In this document: positions 9,643 to 18,280 of the stretch, one piece after another | Position numbering within the stretch: the stretch's first letter is position 1 | How the letters are laid out: each line of letters begins with the position of its first letter | From: Paracoccus shandongensis | GTDB taxonomy: Bacteria > Pseudomonadota > Alphaproteobacteria > Rhodobacterales > Rhodobacteraceae | Direction of reading: 5' to 3' | Assembly (NCBI RefSeq): GCF_017315735.1 | Contig: NZ_JAFLRK010000002.1 | Coordinates: 1 to 64,000, forward strand | DNA length: 64,000 bases | Program-made: the position numbers and the translations under genes | Notes under the pieces: model-generated | The model's database searches: none | Seen by the model: the letters and a program-made list of their open reading frames with translations, nothing else | What the model was told of the DNA's origin: nothing

Positions 9643-10092
9643 ATGGGCAACGCGCTGTTCTATCACCTGACCCGCTCGCCCGCCGAAAGCCTGTTGCCCA
9701 CGCTGATCGGCAAGTCGCTGGCGGCGGGCTGGCATGTGGAACTGCGCGGCACCGATCCCGCCCGGATGGAGCGGCTGGATCTGCATCTGTGGCAAGGCGA
9801 CGGCTTTTTGCCGCACGGCCTGGCGGGCGGGCCGCATGACGCGCGCCAGCCCGTGCTGCTGACGCTGGCCGGGCAGGGGGCCGCGAACGCCCCCGCCTGC
9901 CTGATGGCACTGGACGGGGCCGAGGTGACGGCGGCGGAATGCGAAGGGCTGGAACGCGCCTGCATCATCTTCGACGGCGGTGATGCCGGTGCCACCGCCC
10001 GGGCGCGCGACCAGTGGCGGGTGCTGACCGGGGCGGGGGTGGCGGCAGAATACTGGTCCGAGGAATCGGGCCGGTGGGAACGCAAGCGGTAG
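9643..10092 (+). CDS. holC: DNA polymerase III chi subunit HolC
   Basis: HolC (chi) links the clamp-loader complex to single-strand binding protein at the replication fork. The protein is 149 residues. Typical HolC elements are FYHLTRSPAESLLPTLIGK at the start, LDLHLWQGDGFLPHG near 46-60, PVLLTL, and a C-terminal Arg/Trp-rich patch (YWSEESGRWERKR). Adjacency to pepA with a 6-base gap supports the call, since pepA-holC is a well-known pair. valS, the frequent third gene, is absent here. Confidence 0.93.
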   Translation: MGNALFYHLTRSPAESLLPTLIGKSLAAGWHVELRGTDPARMERLDLHLWQGDGFLPHGLAGGPHDARQPVLLTLAGQGAANAPACLMALDGAEVTAAECEGLERACIIFDGGDAGATARARDQWRVLTGAGVAAEYWSEESGRWERKR

Positions 10093-10114
10093 GCCGGATT
10101 GGCGAAAGCACCGT

Positions 10115-10182
10115 TGGGCGGGACGGGATCAGGAAACGCATGGGTTTCCCCCGCCCGCGATGCGACGGTGCCACCAAAGACG
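10115..10182 (+). repeat. Dispersed 3'-UTR palindromic repeat, copy A
   Basis: It begins 22 bases after the holC stop. GGGCGGG...ATCAGGAAACGC pairs with GGTTTCCCCCGCCC around a short loop, then GACGGTGCCACCAAAGACG follows. Nearly the same sequence, with compensating differences in the stem, lies on the - strand at 26664-26731, again directly 3' of a gene in the same orientation. No similarity to coding sequence is seen. Confidence 0.7.
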
Positions 10183-10330
10183 CAGCCGGATGACCACAAG
10201 AGGCCAGCGCCTGCCCGGGCGGCGCTGGCCTCTGGGCCCTCCTCGGCGAAAGCCATTGCCGCTGCCATGTCACGGCATCGTCGTCTGCACCGCCGGGCCT
10301 GTCGTGGTGGCGCGCCGCACCGTCTTTGGT
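10164..10330 (+). promoter_or_regulatory. Structured gene-free stretch upstream of the DUF2946-like gene
   Basis: This is the core of the only gap over 300 bases (10093-10444). A perfect 13-bp stem (AGAGGCCAGCGCC at 10199-10211 with GGCGCTGGCCTCT at 10221-10233) is enclosed by longer-range complementarity. ACCAAAGACG (10173-10182) can pair with CGTCTTTGGT (10321-10330). Alternatively GACGGTGC (10164-10171) can pair with GCACCGTC (10317-10324). The two outer pairings exclude each other. No T run follows the hairpin, so it is not a plain terminator. A leader or small RNA is possible. The remainder of the gap (10331-10444) shows only a ribosome-binding sequence before 10445. Confidence 0.45.
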
Positions 10331-10444
10331 TCAGCCCGCGCAACAGGCCAGGCAAAACGCATCCGTTCCTTGGTTCCGCCCGTGATGAGCCGCGACACTT
10401 TCGCTCTTGCGCAGCAGGGACCGCATCGGGCATCGCTTGAGGCC

Positions 10445-10804
10445 ATGCGCCGTCTGATCCATCAGCCCTGGAGCCTGGCCTTCATCGGCCTGCTGATCCT
10501 CGCCCTGGTGGCGGGCATGGCCGCGCGCGCCGTCCCGTCCGAGATGGAGTTGCGGCTGCAGGCCTGGGTCATGGCGGGCGGGTCGCTGGACGACCTGTGC
10601 GGTGATCACGGGGCGGGCCACAAGGACGGGCATTGCCCCCTTTGCACCCTTGCCGCCCCGACCGGCCTGCCGCCCGTCACCCCGTCCCTGCGCGATGCCG
10701 ACCGGCGCATCCTGGCCCGGATCGTCCTGCCGCAGATGCGCCGGGCCATGGGCCATGCGCGCGATCCCGCGGTCCCGAAACGCGGCCCGCCCGCCCTGAC
10801 CTGA
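10445..10804 (+). CDS. Small membrane protein with Cys/His cluster (DUF2946-like)
   Basis: The product is a 119-residue protein with one N-terminal membrane helix (about 8-30). An outside segment follows, with CGDHGAGHKDGHCPLC at 52-67, a cluster that could bind a metal ion. The HCPLC core resembles DUF2946 proteins, often found beside TonB receptors or copper/iron uptake genes. The function is not established. The ATG at 10445 has TTGAGG 5 bases upstream. The frame is open to 10160 but that part lies in structured non-coding sequence. It is followed 58 bases later by a PepSY membrane protein, suggesting one transcription unit connected with metal handling. Confidence 0.6.
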   Translation: MRRLIHQPWSLAFIGLLILALVAGMAARAVPSEMELRLQAWVMAGGSLDDLCGDHGAGHKDGHCPLCTLAAPTGLPPVTPSLRDADRRILARIVLPQMRRAMGHARDPAVPKRGPPALT

Positions 10805-10862
10805 GTCAAAGCCGCCGCCCTGCAAGGGCGGCCCATGCCCTTTGGTCTTTCAGGTCTTGCCC

Positions 10863-12212
10863 ATGTCCCATGTCGCCGATCCCACGCGGGCCGTTCCCGC
10901 CCGCAGCGCGCTGCGCCCGTTCCTTGTGCGGATGCACTTCTATATCGGGCTGTTCGTCGGCCCCTTCATCTTCGTCGCGGCCCTGACCGGGCTACTTTAC
11001 GTTCTGACCCCGCAGATCGAAGCCTGGCTGTATCGCGACGCGCTTTACACCGACAGCACCGGCCCGGCGCGCAGCCTGGCCGATCAGGCCGGGGCCGCGC
11101 GGGATGCCCTGGGCACGGATCTGGCCGTCTCGGCCGTGCGCCCCGCCCCCGCGCCGGGCGCCACGACGCGGATCATGTTCTCGGACCCCTCGTTGGGCGA
11201 ATCGGAAAACCGCACGCTATTCGTCGATCCCGCCACGCTGGAGATTCGGGGCGAGCTGACCACCTATGGCACCAGCGGCATCCTGCCCTTCCGCATCGCG
11301 CTGGACTATCTGCACCGCAGCATGATGCTGGGCAGTTTCGGGCGCTATTACAGCGAACTGGCCGCAAGCTGGCTGTGGGTCGCGGTGCTGGGCGGGATCG
11401 CCTTGTGGGCCACCGGGCCGCGCCGCCGCGCCGTGGCCGCCATGCCCGCCCCGCAGCGCCGCCGCTGGCTGCATTCCACCATCGGGGCCGTGCTGTCGCT
11501 GGCGTTGCTGTTCGTGTCGCTGACCGGGCTGACCTGGTCGCAACAAGGGGGCGCACGGTTCCAGGCGTTGCAGGACCGGCTTGGCTGGAACACGCCCTCG
11601 GCCAGTGCGGCGCTTGAGGGGCCTGCGATGGCCGCGTCGGACCATGCCGATCATGCGGGCCACGGTTCCGCCATTCGCGAGGACCGGCTGGACCAGCTGG
11701 ACGCCGTGGCCGCCGCCGCCCGCGCGGGCGGCCTCGATTCAGCCCTGATGGAGATCCGCCTGCCCAAGCCCGGCCAGGCCTGGACCGTGCGCGAATACGA
11801 CCGCAGCTGGCCCACCCAGGTCGATACCGTGGCGATCCACCCCGAGACGTTGCAGATCACCAGCCGCGCCGATTTCGCGAACTTCACCCTCATCCCCAAG
11901 CTGATCCGCTGGGGCATCGACGCGCATATGGGCGTCTTGTTCGGGGTGGCGAACCAGATGCTGATGGCGGCGCTTGCTGCCGGGCTGATGGTGATGATCG
12001 TCCTGGGCTACCGCATGTGGTGGGCGCGCCGTCCCGCGGCGGGCGAGCCGTTTTGGCAAAGCTGGCGGCGCCTGTCCGCCGGTCAACGGGTGCTGTGGGC
12101 GTTGCTGGCGATGGCGCTTGGCTGGGCGCTGCCGGTGCTGGGGGTCAGCCTGGCCTTTTTCCTGGCAGTGGATCTGCTGCGGATGCGGCGGGCCGATCAC
12201 GCCGCCGCGTGA
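10863..12212 (+). CDS. PepSY-associated transmembrane protein
   Basis: The product is a 449-residue inner-membrane protein of the PepSY_TM family. An N-terminal helix holds the family's RMHFYIGLFVGPFIFVAALTG pattern (about 23-43). PepSY-like extracytoplasmic segments follow, then a second helix pair near residues 170-230 and C-terminal helices. Members are often linked to siderophore or heme uptake, sometimes acting as ferric reductases; the substrate here is unknown. The open frame begins at a TTG (10842), but the ATG at 10863 is preferred. It converges on urtE with a 16-base overlap of coding ends. Confidence 0.75.
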   Translation: MSHVADPTRAVPARSALRPFLVRMHFYIGLFVGPFIFVAALTGLLYVLTPQIEAWLYRDALYTDSTGPARSLADQAGAARDALGTDLAVSAVRPAPAPGATTRIMFSDPSLGESENRTLFVDPATLEIRGELTTYGTSGILPFRIALDYLHRSMMLGSFGRYYSELAASWLWVAVLGGIALWATGPRRRAVAAMPAPQRRRWLHSTIGAVLSLALLFVSLTGLTWSQQGGARFQALQDRLGWNTPSASAALEGPAMAASDHADHAGHGSAIREDRLDQLDAVAAAARAGGLDSALMEIRLPKPGQAWTVREYDRSWPTQVDTVAIHPETLQITSRADFANFTLIPKLIRWGIDAHMGVLFGVANQMLMAALAAGLMVMIVLGYRMWWARRPAAGEPFWQSWRRLSAGQRVLWALLAMALGWALPVLGVSLAFFLAVDLLRMRRADHAAA

Positions 12213-12904
12213 CCGGCAAGCCTTGCGTGCAGGTCGGCGCGGCGCAGGCTGGCCTTGGGGCCAGCCATCACCGCGCGGCCGCGTTCCAGGACCAGGAAAT
12301 CGTCGCCCAGATCCCAGGCGAAGTCGAAGAACTGCTCGACCAGCACGATGGCCATGTCGCCCCGGTCCCGCAGACCGGCGATGACGCGACCGATCCCTGC
12401 GATGATGTTGGGCTGGATCCCCTCGGTCGGCTCGTCCAGCAGCAGGACGCGCGGCCGGGTGATCAGCGCGCGGGCGATGGCAAGCTGCTGCTGCTGGCCG
12501 CCCGACAGGTCGCCGCCACGCCTGTGTGCCATCTCGGCCAGGACGGGGAAGCTGTCGAAGATCTCGTCAGGGATGCGGCGGTCAACGCGGGGCAGGCAGG
12601 CAAAGCCCGTCTCCAGGTTCTCGCGCACGGTCAGCATGGGGAAAATGGCGCGGCCCTGCGGAACATAGCCCACGCCCATCCGCGCCATCTGTTGCGCGGT
12701 GATCCGGCCCAGCTCGCGCCCCTCGAAACGCAGGGTGCCGCCCGACCGGGGATGCCGCCCGGCCAGCAGGTTCATCAGCGAGGTCTTGCCCACGCCGTTG
12801 TTGCCCATCACGCAGGTTATGGTTCCGGGGCGGGCGCTGATGTCGATCCCGTGCAGGATCTGGCTGCCGCCGTAATGCAGGGTCAGGTTGGTGGCTTCCA
12901 GCAT
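12197..12904 (-). CDS. urtE: Urea ABC transporter ATPase UrtE
   Basis: UrtE is one of two ATPases of the UrtABCDE high-affinity urea importer. The protein is 235 residues: Walker A GNNGVGKT at 34-41, signature LSGGQ at 133-137, Walker B LLLDEP at 154-159 followed by TEGIQPNII, which is typical of UrtE. It is the last gene of the urt run, 2 bases after urtD. Its family is close to LivF, but the neighbouring urease genes and urtA favour urea as substrate. The 3' end overlaps the convergent PepSY gene by 16 bases. Confidence 0.93.
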   Translation of the reverse strand: MLEATNLTLHYGGSQILHGIDISARPGTITCVMGNNGVGKTSLMNLLAGRHPRSGGTLRFEGRELGRITAQQMARMGVGYVPQGRAIFPMLTVRENLETGFACLPRVDRRIPDEIFDSFPVLAEMAHRRGGDLSGGQQQQLAIARALITRPRVLLLDEPTEGIQPNIIAGIGRVIAGLRDRGDMAIVLVEQFFDFAWDLGDDFLVLERGRAVMAGPKASLRRADLHARLAGHAAA

Positions 12905-12906
12905 CT

Positions 12907-13647
12907 TCAGCGCCCCAGATAGACGTCGATCACGTCGGGATTGCGGGTCACATGGTCCAGGGAACCTTCCGCCAGGACCGCCCCCTGGTGCAGCACCGTC
13001 ACCTTGCAGTTCAGGCGCCGCACGAAGTCCATGTCATGTTCCACCACCACCACCGCGCGGGTTTCGGCCAGCCGCACCAGCAGCGCGGTGGTCTGTTCGC
13101 GTTCGGCCAGGGTCATGCCGGCGGCCGGTTCATCGACCAGCAGCAGGCGCGGGGCCGAGGCCAGCAGCATCCCGATTTCCAGCCATTGCTTTTGCCCATG
13201 CGACAGCTCGCCCGCCTTGCGCGCGACCTGGGCGGCCAGGCCCACCTCGGAGGCCAGCTCCGCGACCCGCGCCGCCGAGGCGCGCGACGGACGCCAGCCC
13301 AGCACCGCGAAGGGATTGCGGCTGGCCTTCAGCGCCATGGTCAGGTTTTCCGCGACCGTCTGGTCCTCGAACACCGTGGGGCGCTGGAACTTGCGGCCGA
13401 TGCCTTCGCGGGCGATCTGCGCCTCGTTCAGGCGCAGCAGGGATTTGGGTGGCGTGCCCCATGTCACGTCGCCCTTGTCGGGACGGGTCTTGCCGGTGAC
13501 GATGTCCATGAAGGTGGTCTTGCCCGCGCCGTTGGGACCGATCACGGCGCGCAGTTCGGCGGGACCGATGCTGAAGGACAGGTTGTTGATGGCCCGGAAC
13601 CCGTCGAAGCTGACCGAGATGCCGTCCACCTCCAGCAGCGCGCTCAT
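12907..13647 (-). CDS. urtD: Urea ABC transporter ATPase UrtD
   Basis: UrtD is the second ATPase (LivG-type) of the urea importer. The 246-residue protein has Walker A GPNGAGKTT at 37-45, signature LSHGQKQWLEIGM, and Walker B LLLVDEPAAGM. LSHGQ in place of LSGGQ is usual for UrtD. The start MSALLEVDGISVSF at 13647 overlaps the urtC stop as ATGA. The reading frame remains open far upstream inside urtC; that part is not coding. Confidence 0.94.
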   Translation of the reverse strand: MSALLEVDGISVSFDGFRAINNLSFSIGPAELRAVIGPNGAGKTTFMDIVTGKTRPDKGDVTWGTPPKSLLRLNEAQIAREGIGRKFQRPTVFEDQTVAENLTMALKASRNPFAVLGWRPSRASAARVAELASEVGLAAQVARKAGELSHGQKQWLEIGMLLASAPRLLLVDEPAAGMTLAEREQTTALLVRLAETRAVVVVEHDMDFVRRLNCKVTVLHQGAVLAEGSLDHVTRNPDVIDVYLGR

Positions 13648-14849
13648 GCCTTGGCCTCCTTGGCGTGGTGTTCGGGGGAAGGGGAGCGGGGCGGGCCGAT
13701 CCGGTCCACGACCCCCGCGATGCCCTTGGGTGCGAACAGCGTGACCAGAACGAAGCCGATCCCAAGCGCCACCTGCCACCAGTCCACCCAGTTGATCGTG
13801 TATCCCGGCAGGTGGACCGCGGGCGCGCGCCCCCCGGTGAACCAGCTTGACAGCAGCGACACCACGACCGCCCCGATGATCGCGCCATAAAGCCTGCCGC
13901 GCCCGCCGATGGCGACCCAGACCGCCAGATAGATCGAGGCGATGGGCATCAGTTCCGCCGGGTTGATGATTCCCGCCTGCGGGTAATAGAGCGCCCCGGC
14001 GATGGCGGTGATCATCGCGGCAAGCGTGAAGACCACCAGCTTGAAGCCCTCGACTGGGTAGCCCAGGAAGCGCACGCGGGTCTCGTCGTCGCGGATGGCG
14101 CCGACCACGCTGCCGAACTTGCCGCTGACCAGCCAGGCGGCCAGGACATAGGCCAGCGCCAGGGCCAAGGCCGAGCCCCAGAGGAACCAGACCGACAGTC
14201 TGGCCTGATCCACCGCCTCCAGGCCGGGGATGTTCTGCAATCCCGACAAGCCGTTGTTGCCGCGAAAGCCGCTGTCGTTCTGGAACAGCCACAAGGCCAG
14301 CGCCAGCGTCATCGCCTGCGTCAGGATCGAGAGATACACCCCGTTCACCCGGCTGCGGAACGCGAGCCAGCCGAAGACCAGGGCCAGCAGGCCGGGCACC
14401 GCGACGACCAGCAGCAGTTGCAAGGGCAGCGAATGGGCGGAGGACCAGACCAGCGGCAGGTCCGCCGACCCCACGACGCCGAAGATCTGGTTGGCGACGC
14501 CTTCCTGCAACTCGGCAGGCGTCGGCGGGATCGGGTTCTGCGCCAGGCTGGCCGCGACGATGGTTTCCGTGCGCGCATACATCAGCCATTGACCGATCAG
14601 GTATCCGCCAAGGGCGAAGAACGCCATCTGCCCCAGCGACAGGATGCCCAGGTATCCCCAGACCAGGTCCATGGCGATGGCGGCCAGCGCCAGGCACAGC
14701 GTCTTGCCCAGCACCTTCACAGTCGAGGTCGGGATGACGCCGCTGCCATAGGCCTGGCTCAGCAGGGTCACGGCGACGGTAAAGACCGCCAGCACGGCCA
14801 GCACGACCAGGATCGAGGGATTGCGCAGGATGAAGGGTTGGGGGGTCAT
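13644..14849 (-). CDS. urtC: Urea ABC transporter permease UrtC
   Basis: UrtC is one of two membrane permeases of the urea importer (LivM-type). The 401-residue protein has multiple membrane helices and the LivM-like segment DLVWGYLGILSLGQMAFFALGGY at about 61-83. A loop at about 95-130 carries an insertion characteristic of UrtC compared with LivM. The start ATG at 14849 abuts the urtB stop (TAA at 14850-14852) without a gap. It overlaps urtD by ATGA. Confidence 0.94.
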   Translation of the reverse strand: MTPQPFILRNPSILVVLAVLAVFTVAVTLLSQAYGSGVIPTSTVKVLGKTLCLALAAIAMDLVWGYLGILSLGQMAFFALGGYLIGQWLMYARTETIVAASLAQNPIPPTPAELQEGVANQIFGVVGSADLPLVWSSAHSLPLQLLLVVAVPGLLALVFGWLAFRSRVNGVYLSILTQAMTLALALWLFQNDSGFRGNNGLSGLQNIPGLEAVDQARLSVWFLWGSALALALAYVLAAWLVSGKFGSVVGAIRDDETRVRFLGYPVEGFKLVVFTLAAMITAIAGALYYPQAGIINPAELMPIASIYLAVWVAIGGRGRLYGAIIGAVVVSLLSSWFTGGRAPAVHLPGYTINWVDWWQVALGIGFVLVTLFAPKGIAGVVDRIGPPRSPSPEHHAKEAKA

Positions 14850-16763
14850 TTATGCCTCTGCCGCGCGGCCGCGTTGCGGAATGATGCCGCGCGGGCGGAA
14901 CTGGATGAAGATGATGATGAACAGGATCATGAAGGTCTGCGCGGCCAGCGTGTTCGCCGGATTCAGGAACTCGATCACCTTGGACAGCCCGCCGATCAGG
15001 CCCGCGCCCGCCAGCGTGCCCCAGATGGTGCCGACGCCGCCCACCACCACGGTCATGAAGCTTTGCACGATGTATTGCTGGCCCAGTTCCGACGTGACCT
15101 GCGCGAACAGCCCGATGGCCACGCCCGCGATCCCCGCAATCCCGGACCCTAGGCCAAAGGTCATCATGGCGATGCGGTCGGGGTTGATCCCCATGGATGC
15201 CGCCATGCCGGGGTTCTGGGTCACGGCGCGGACCTCCAACCCCAGGCGGGTGCGCTTCATGATGAACAGGAACAGGCCCAGGAACAGCAGGGCCAAGACA
15301 AAGATCGCCACCCGGATCGACGAGATCGAGATCACGTCGTTGACCGTGATCGCGCCTTCCAGCCAGGCGGGCGCGGTCAGCGGACGGGCCTGCGTGCCGA
15401 AGATGTTCTTCGCCAGTTGCTGCAGCGCGATGGAGACGCCGAAGGTCGCCAGCAGCGTTTCCAGCGGACGCCGGGCCAGGTGGCGGATCACCAGCCGATA
15501 GAGAGCCACCCCCGCGCCGAAGGTCACGGCGAAGGCCAGTGGCAGCGCCACGACCAGCGACAGGGTGCGGTCGGCGATCAGCGTCTGGACCGCGTAGCCT
15601 GTATAGGCGCCCATCATGATGAATTCGCCATGCGCCATGTTGATGACGCGCATCACGCCGAAGGTGATCGCCAGCCCGATCGCCGCCAGGAAATAGATCG
15701 AGGCCAGCGACAGCGCGTCCAGCCCCAGGTCGATGCCGGTCATCGCCGCCAGCCGCACCTGCGCGCGGACCTGCGCGGCGCGGGCGGCGTCGGTCACGGC
15801 GCTGTTCGGTTCGGCATAGGTTTCAAAGAAGCGGTAGGCCTTGATGGCCGCGTCGGCCTCGGCATCCGTGGCGGCGGGGGGAACGGCGCCTGCGGCCTCC
15901 AGCGCCTCATAGGCGCGGTCGCGTGCGGCTTGGTCGGAGAGATCCGCGACGGGGATGCCCGCGACGGCACCGTCCACGATATGGGCGGCCAGGGCGTTGC
16001 GCTGGTCGGCAGGGGTCAGGCGGGGTTGCAGGACGCCTTGGCTGGTCAGCAGGGCGATGGCGGCCTCGCGCGGGAAGTCGGCCTCGCCCACCGTCAGTTC
16101 GCGGGCGATGTTGGCCTGGGGTTCGGCGGGCGCGGCGACGCGGGCCGTCGCCAGCAGCGGGTTCAGCGCGGCGCGGAAATCGAGGCCCACGTCGCCTGCC
16201 ATCCCCTCGATGGCCCTGACACGGGCGGCGGGGTCGGGATCGAAGCGGATCGCCAGCAGGCTGGTGACGCGCGCGCGCTGCGCGGCCAAGGCAGGATCCG
16301 CTTCAGGGGCGGCGGCGCGCAGGGCGGCAAGGTGGTCCGCCGTGCCGTCGCGGGCGATGGAGGCAAGCGCGGCGGCGCGGCGGGCGGGGTCGGGGCTGGA
16401 AATCTCGCCCGCGACCAGGGCCGAGTCGATGACACCCCGCACCCCGGAATTGGGGCGCAGCATCCGGGGGTCGGCATCCGGCACCGCCGCGCCGGTCGCG
16501 GCATCGGTGGCGCTGTCGCTGTCCACGATCAGCAGTCGGCCGTCCTCGGTCACCCCAAGCGCGCGGTTCGTCCAGGCGGACAGCAGCGCCAGCCCCTCGG
16601 GTCCGGTGGCGGCGATCTGCGCCACCAGCGGTTCCACCGAGCGGCGCGAGGGCTTTTCGATCTGGTCCAGGTTGTCGGCAATGACCGCCTCAAGCGCGGG
16701 GTTCGCCGTGGCGGGCGCGGCAAGGCACAGGGCGGCAAGAAGAACGATCAGCGGGCGGATCAT
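14850..16763 (-). CDS. urtB: Urea ABC transporter permease UrtB
   Basis: UrtB is a LivH-type permease of the urea importer. At 637 residues it is much longer than LivH because it has a signal peptide (1-20) and an extracytoplasmic Ala-rich helical region of about 320 residues before the membrane domain. That long N-terminal region is usual for proteobacterial UrtB. The permease part starts near residue 345 (LDALSLASIYFLAAIGLAITFG) and includes NMAHGEFIMMGAY. It lies 45 bases downstream of urtA. Confidence 0.94.
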   Translation of the reverse strand: MIRPLIVLLAALCLAAPATANPALEAVIADNLDQIEKPSRRSVEPLVAQIAATGPEGLALLSAWTNRALGVTEDGRLLIVDSDSATDAATGAAVPDADPRMLRPNSGVRGVIDSALVAGEISSPDPARRAAALASIARDGTADHLAALRAAAPEADPALAAQRARVTSLLAIRFDPDPAARVRAIEGMAGDVGLDFRAALNPLLATARVAAPAEPQANIARELTVGEADFPREAAIALLTSQGVLQPRLTPADQRNALAAHIVDGAVAGIPVADLSDQAARDRAYEALEAAGAVPPAATDAEADAAIKAYRFFETYAEPNSAVTDAARAAQVRAQVRLAAMTGIDLGLDALSLASIYFLAAIGLAITFGVMRVINMAHGEFIMMGAYTGYAVQTLIADRTLSLVVALPLAFAVTFGAGVALYRLVIRHLARRPLETLLATFGVSIALQQLAKNIFGTQARPLTAPAWLEGAITVNDVISISSIRVAIFVLALLFLGLFLFIMKRTRLGLEVRAVTQNPGMAASMGINPDRIAMMTFGLGSGIAGIAGVAIGLFAQVTSELGQQYIVQSFMTVVVGGVGTIWGTLAGAGLIGGLSKVIEFLNPANTLAAQTFMILFIIIFIQFRPRGIIPQRGRAAEA

Positions 16764-16808
16764 GGGCGCGTTCCCGAAATAGGGGGGCGGCGGACCGCCC
16801 CCGTCAGG

Positions 16809-18095
16809 TCAATAGTTCGACTGGACCTGCACGCAGCTGTTCGTCTGGGTGTTGAACATGCCGCAGTCCTTGCCGGGCCAGTCGGCCTCCAGCTTGGCCG
16901 ATTCCGGCAGGAAGTCGGTCCAGGCGTCGCCCGGCACCGGCTCGGTCTGGCTGACGATGTCGAACTGGCCGTCCTCGCGGATTTCCCCGATCAGGACGGG
17001 CTTGGTCAGGTGGTGGTTCGGCAGGACCGTGGCGGTGCCGCCGGTCAGGTTCGGAACTGTGATGCCGACGATGGCGTCCAGCACGGGATCCACCTCCGTG
17101 GTGCCGGCCTTTTCGACCGCCGCGACCCAGGCGTTGAAGCCGATCACCGTGGCTTCCATCGGGTCGTTGGTCACGCGCTTGTCGTCGCCGATGAAGGTCT
17201 TCCATTCCTTGATAAAGGCGGTGTTGGCGTCCGACTCGGCGGTCTGGAAATAATTCCAGGCGGCCAGGTGGCCGACCAGGTTCGCGGTGTCCAGGCCCGC
17301 CAGTTCCTCCTCGCCCACCGAAAAGGCCATGACCGGGATGTCGTCGGCGCTGACGCCCGCCGCCGCCAGTTCCTTGTAGAAGCCCACATTGGCATCGCCG
17401 TTGATGGTGGAGACGACGCCCACCTTCTTGCCGTCCGCGCCAAGCGCCACCACGTCGGCCACGATCCTGGACCAGTCGGAATGGCCGAAGGGGGTGTAGT
17501 TGACGAAGATGTCGCCTTCCGCCACGCCCTTGGATTTCAGATAGGCGTCCAGGATGTTGTTCGTGGTGCGCGGATAAACGTAATCTGTGCCCAGAAGCGC
17601 CCATTTCTCGACGCCCAGTTCCTCGGCCATGTAGTCCACCGCCGGGATCGCCTGCTGGTTCGGCGCGGCACCGGTATAGATCACGTTCCTGGACGATTCC
17701 TCGCCTTCGTACTGGACGGGATAGAACAGCAGGCCGTTCAGTTCCTCGATCACCGGCAGGACGGATTTCCGCGACACGCTGGTCCAGCAGCCGAAGATCG
17801 CGTCCACGTCGCTGACGGTCAGCAGTTCGCGCGCCTTTTCGGCGAACAGCGGCCAGTCGGAGGCGGGGTCCACGACCACGGCTTCCAGCGGGCGGCCCAG
17901 AAGCCCGCCCTTGGCGTTCTGCCGTTCGACCATCATCAGGACGGTGTCCTTCAGCGTGGTTTCGGAAATCGCCATGGTGCCCGACAGCGAATGCAGCACG
18001 CCGATCCTGATCGGCTCGCCCTCTTGCGCCATCGCGCCGGTTGCCCATGCCATGGCGGTGGTCAGCGCCAGCATCGCGGACAGTTTCTTCATCAT
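16809..18095 (-). CDS. urtA: Urea ABC transporter substrate-binding protein UrtA
   Basis: UrtA is the periplasmic receptor that captures urea for UrtBCDE. A signal peptide ends at AMAQ (about residue 24), then comes a type I periplasmic-binding fold with IRIGVLHSLSGTMAISE, GCWTSVSRKSVLPV and LFYPVQYEGEESS, all typical of UrtA rather than LivJ. The protein ends in a Cys-containing tail. The start region reads GTG-ATG-ATG-AAG behind GGGGAAGG; ATG 18095 is chosen over GTG 18098, and ATG 18092 is equally possible. A 185-base gap separates it from ureG and should contain its own promoter or a processing site; no clear sigma-54 site is seen. Confidence 0.95.
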   Translation of the reverse strand: MMKKLSAMLALTTAMAWATGAMAQEGEPIRIGVLHSLSGTMAISETTLKDTVLMMVERQNAKGGLLGRPLEAVVVDPASDWPLFAEKARELLTVSDVDAIFGCWTSVSRKSVLPVIEELNGLLFYPVQYEGEESSRNVIYTGAAPNQQAIPAVDYMAEELGVEKWALLGTDYVYPRTTNNILDAYLKSKGVAEGDIFVNYTPFGHSDWSRIVADVVALGADGKKVGVVSTINGDANVGFYKELAAAGVSADDIPVMAFSVGEEELAGLDTANLVGHLAAWNYFQTAESDANTAFIKEWKTFIGDDKRVTNDPMEATVIGFNAWVAAVEKAGTTEVDPVLDAIVGITVPNLTGGTATVLPNHHLTKPVLIGEIREDGQFDIVSQTEPVPGDAWTDFLPESAKLEADWPGKDCGMFNTQTNSCVQVQSNY

Positions 18096-18280
18096 CACCT
18101 TCCCCGGCCGTTCGGCCCTGTGTCCCTGTTGTTCGCGGTGAAGGCGCGGGGCCTTCGCAGGTGCAGCAAGCCGGGTTTTCGGCCGGCTGAACAGGAATCA
18201 AGCAGGTCTGGGGTGGGCGATGCGGAAAGTGGTCGGGGCGCGGGCAGGTTGCCGGGCAGATGCCCGCGCGGAAGGCAGCT

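Noticed and set aside
18096-18280. Possible sigma-54 promoter before urtA (CTTGCTG element)
   Set aside because: No GG-N10-GC spacing could be matched, so it does not meet the -24/-12 consensus.
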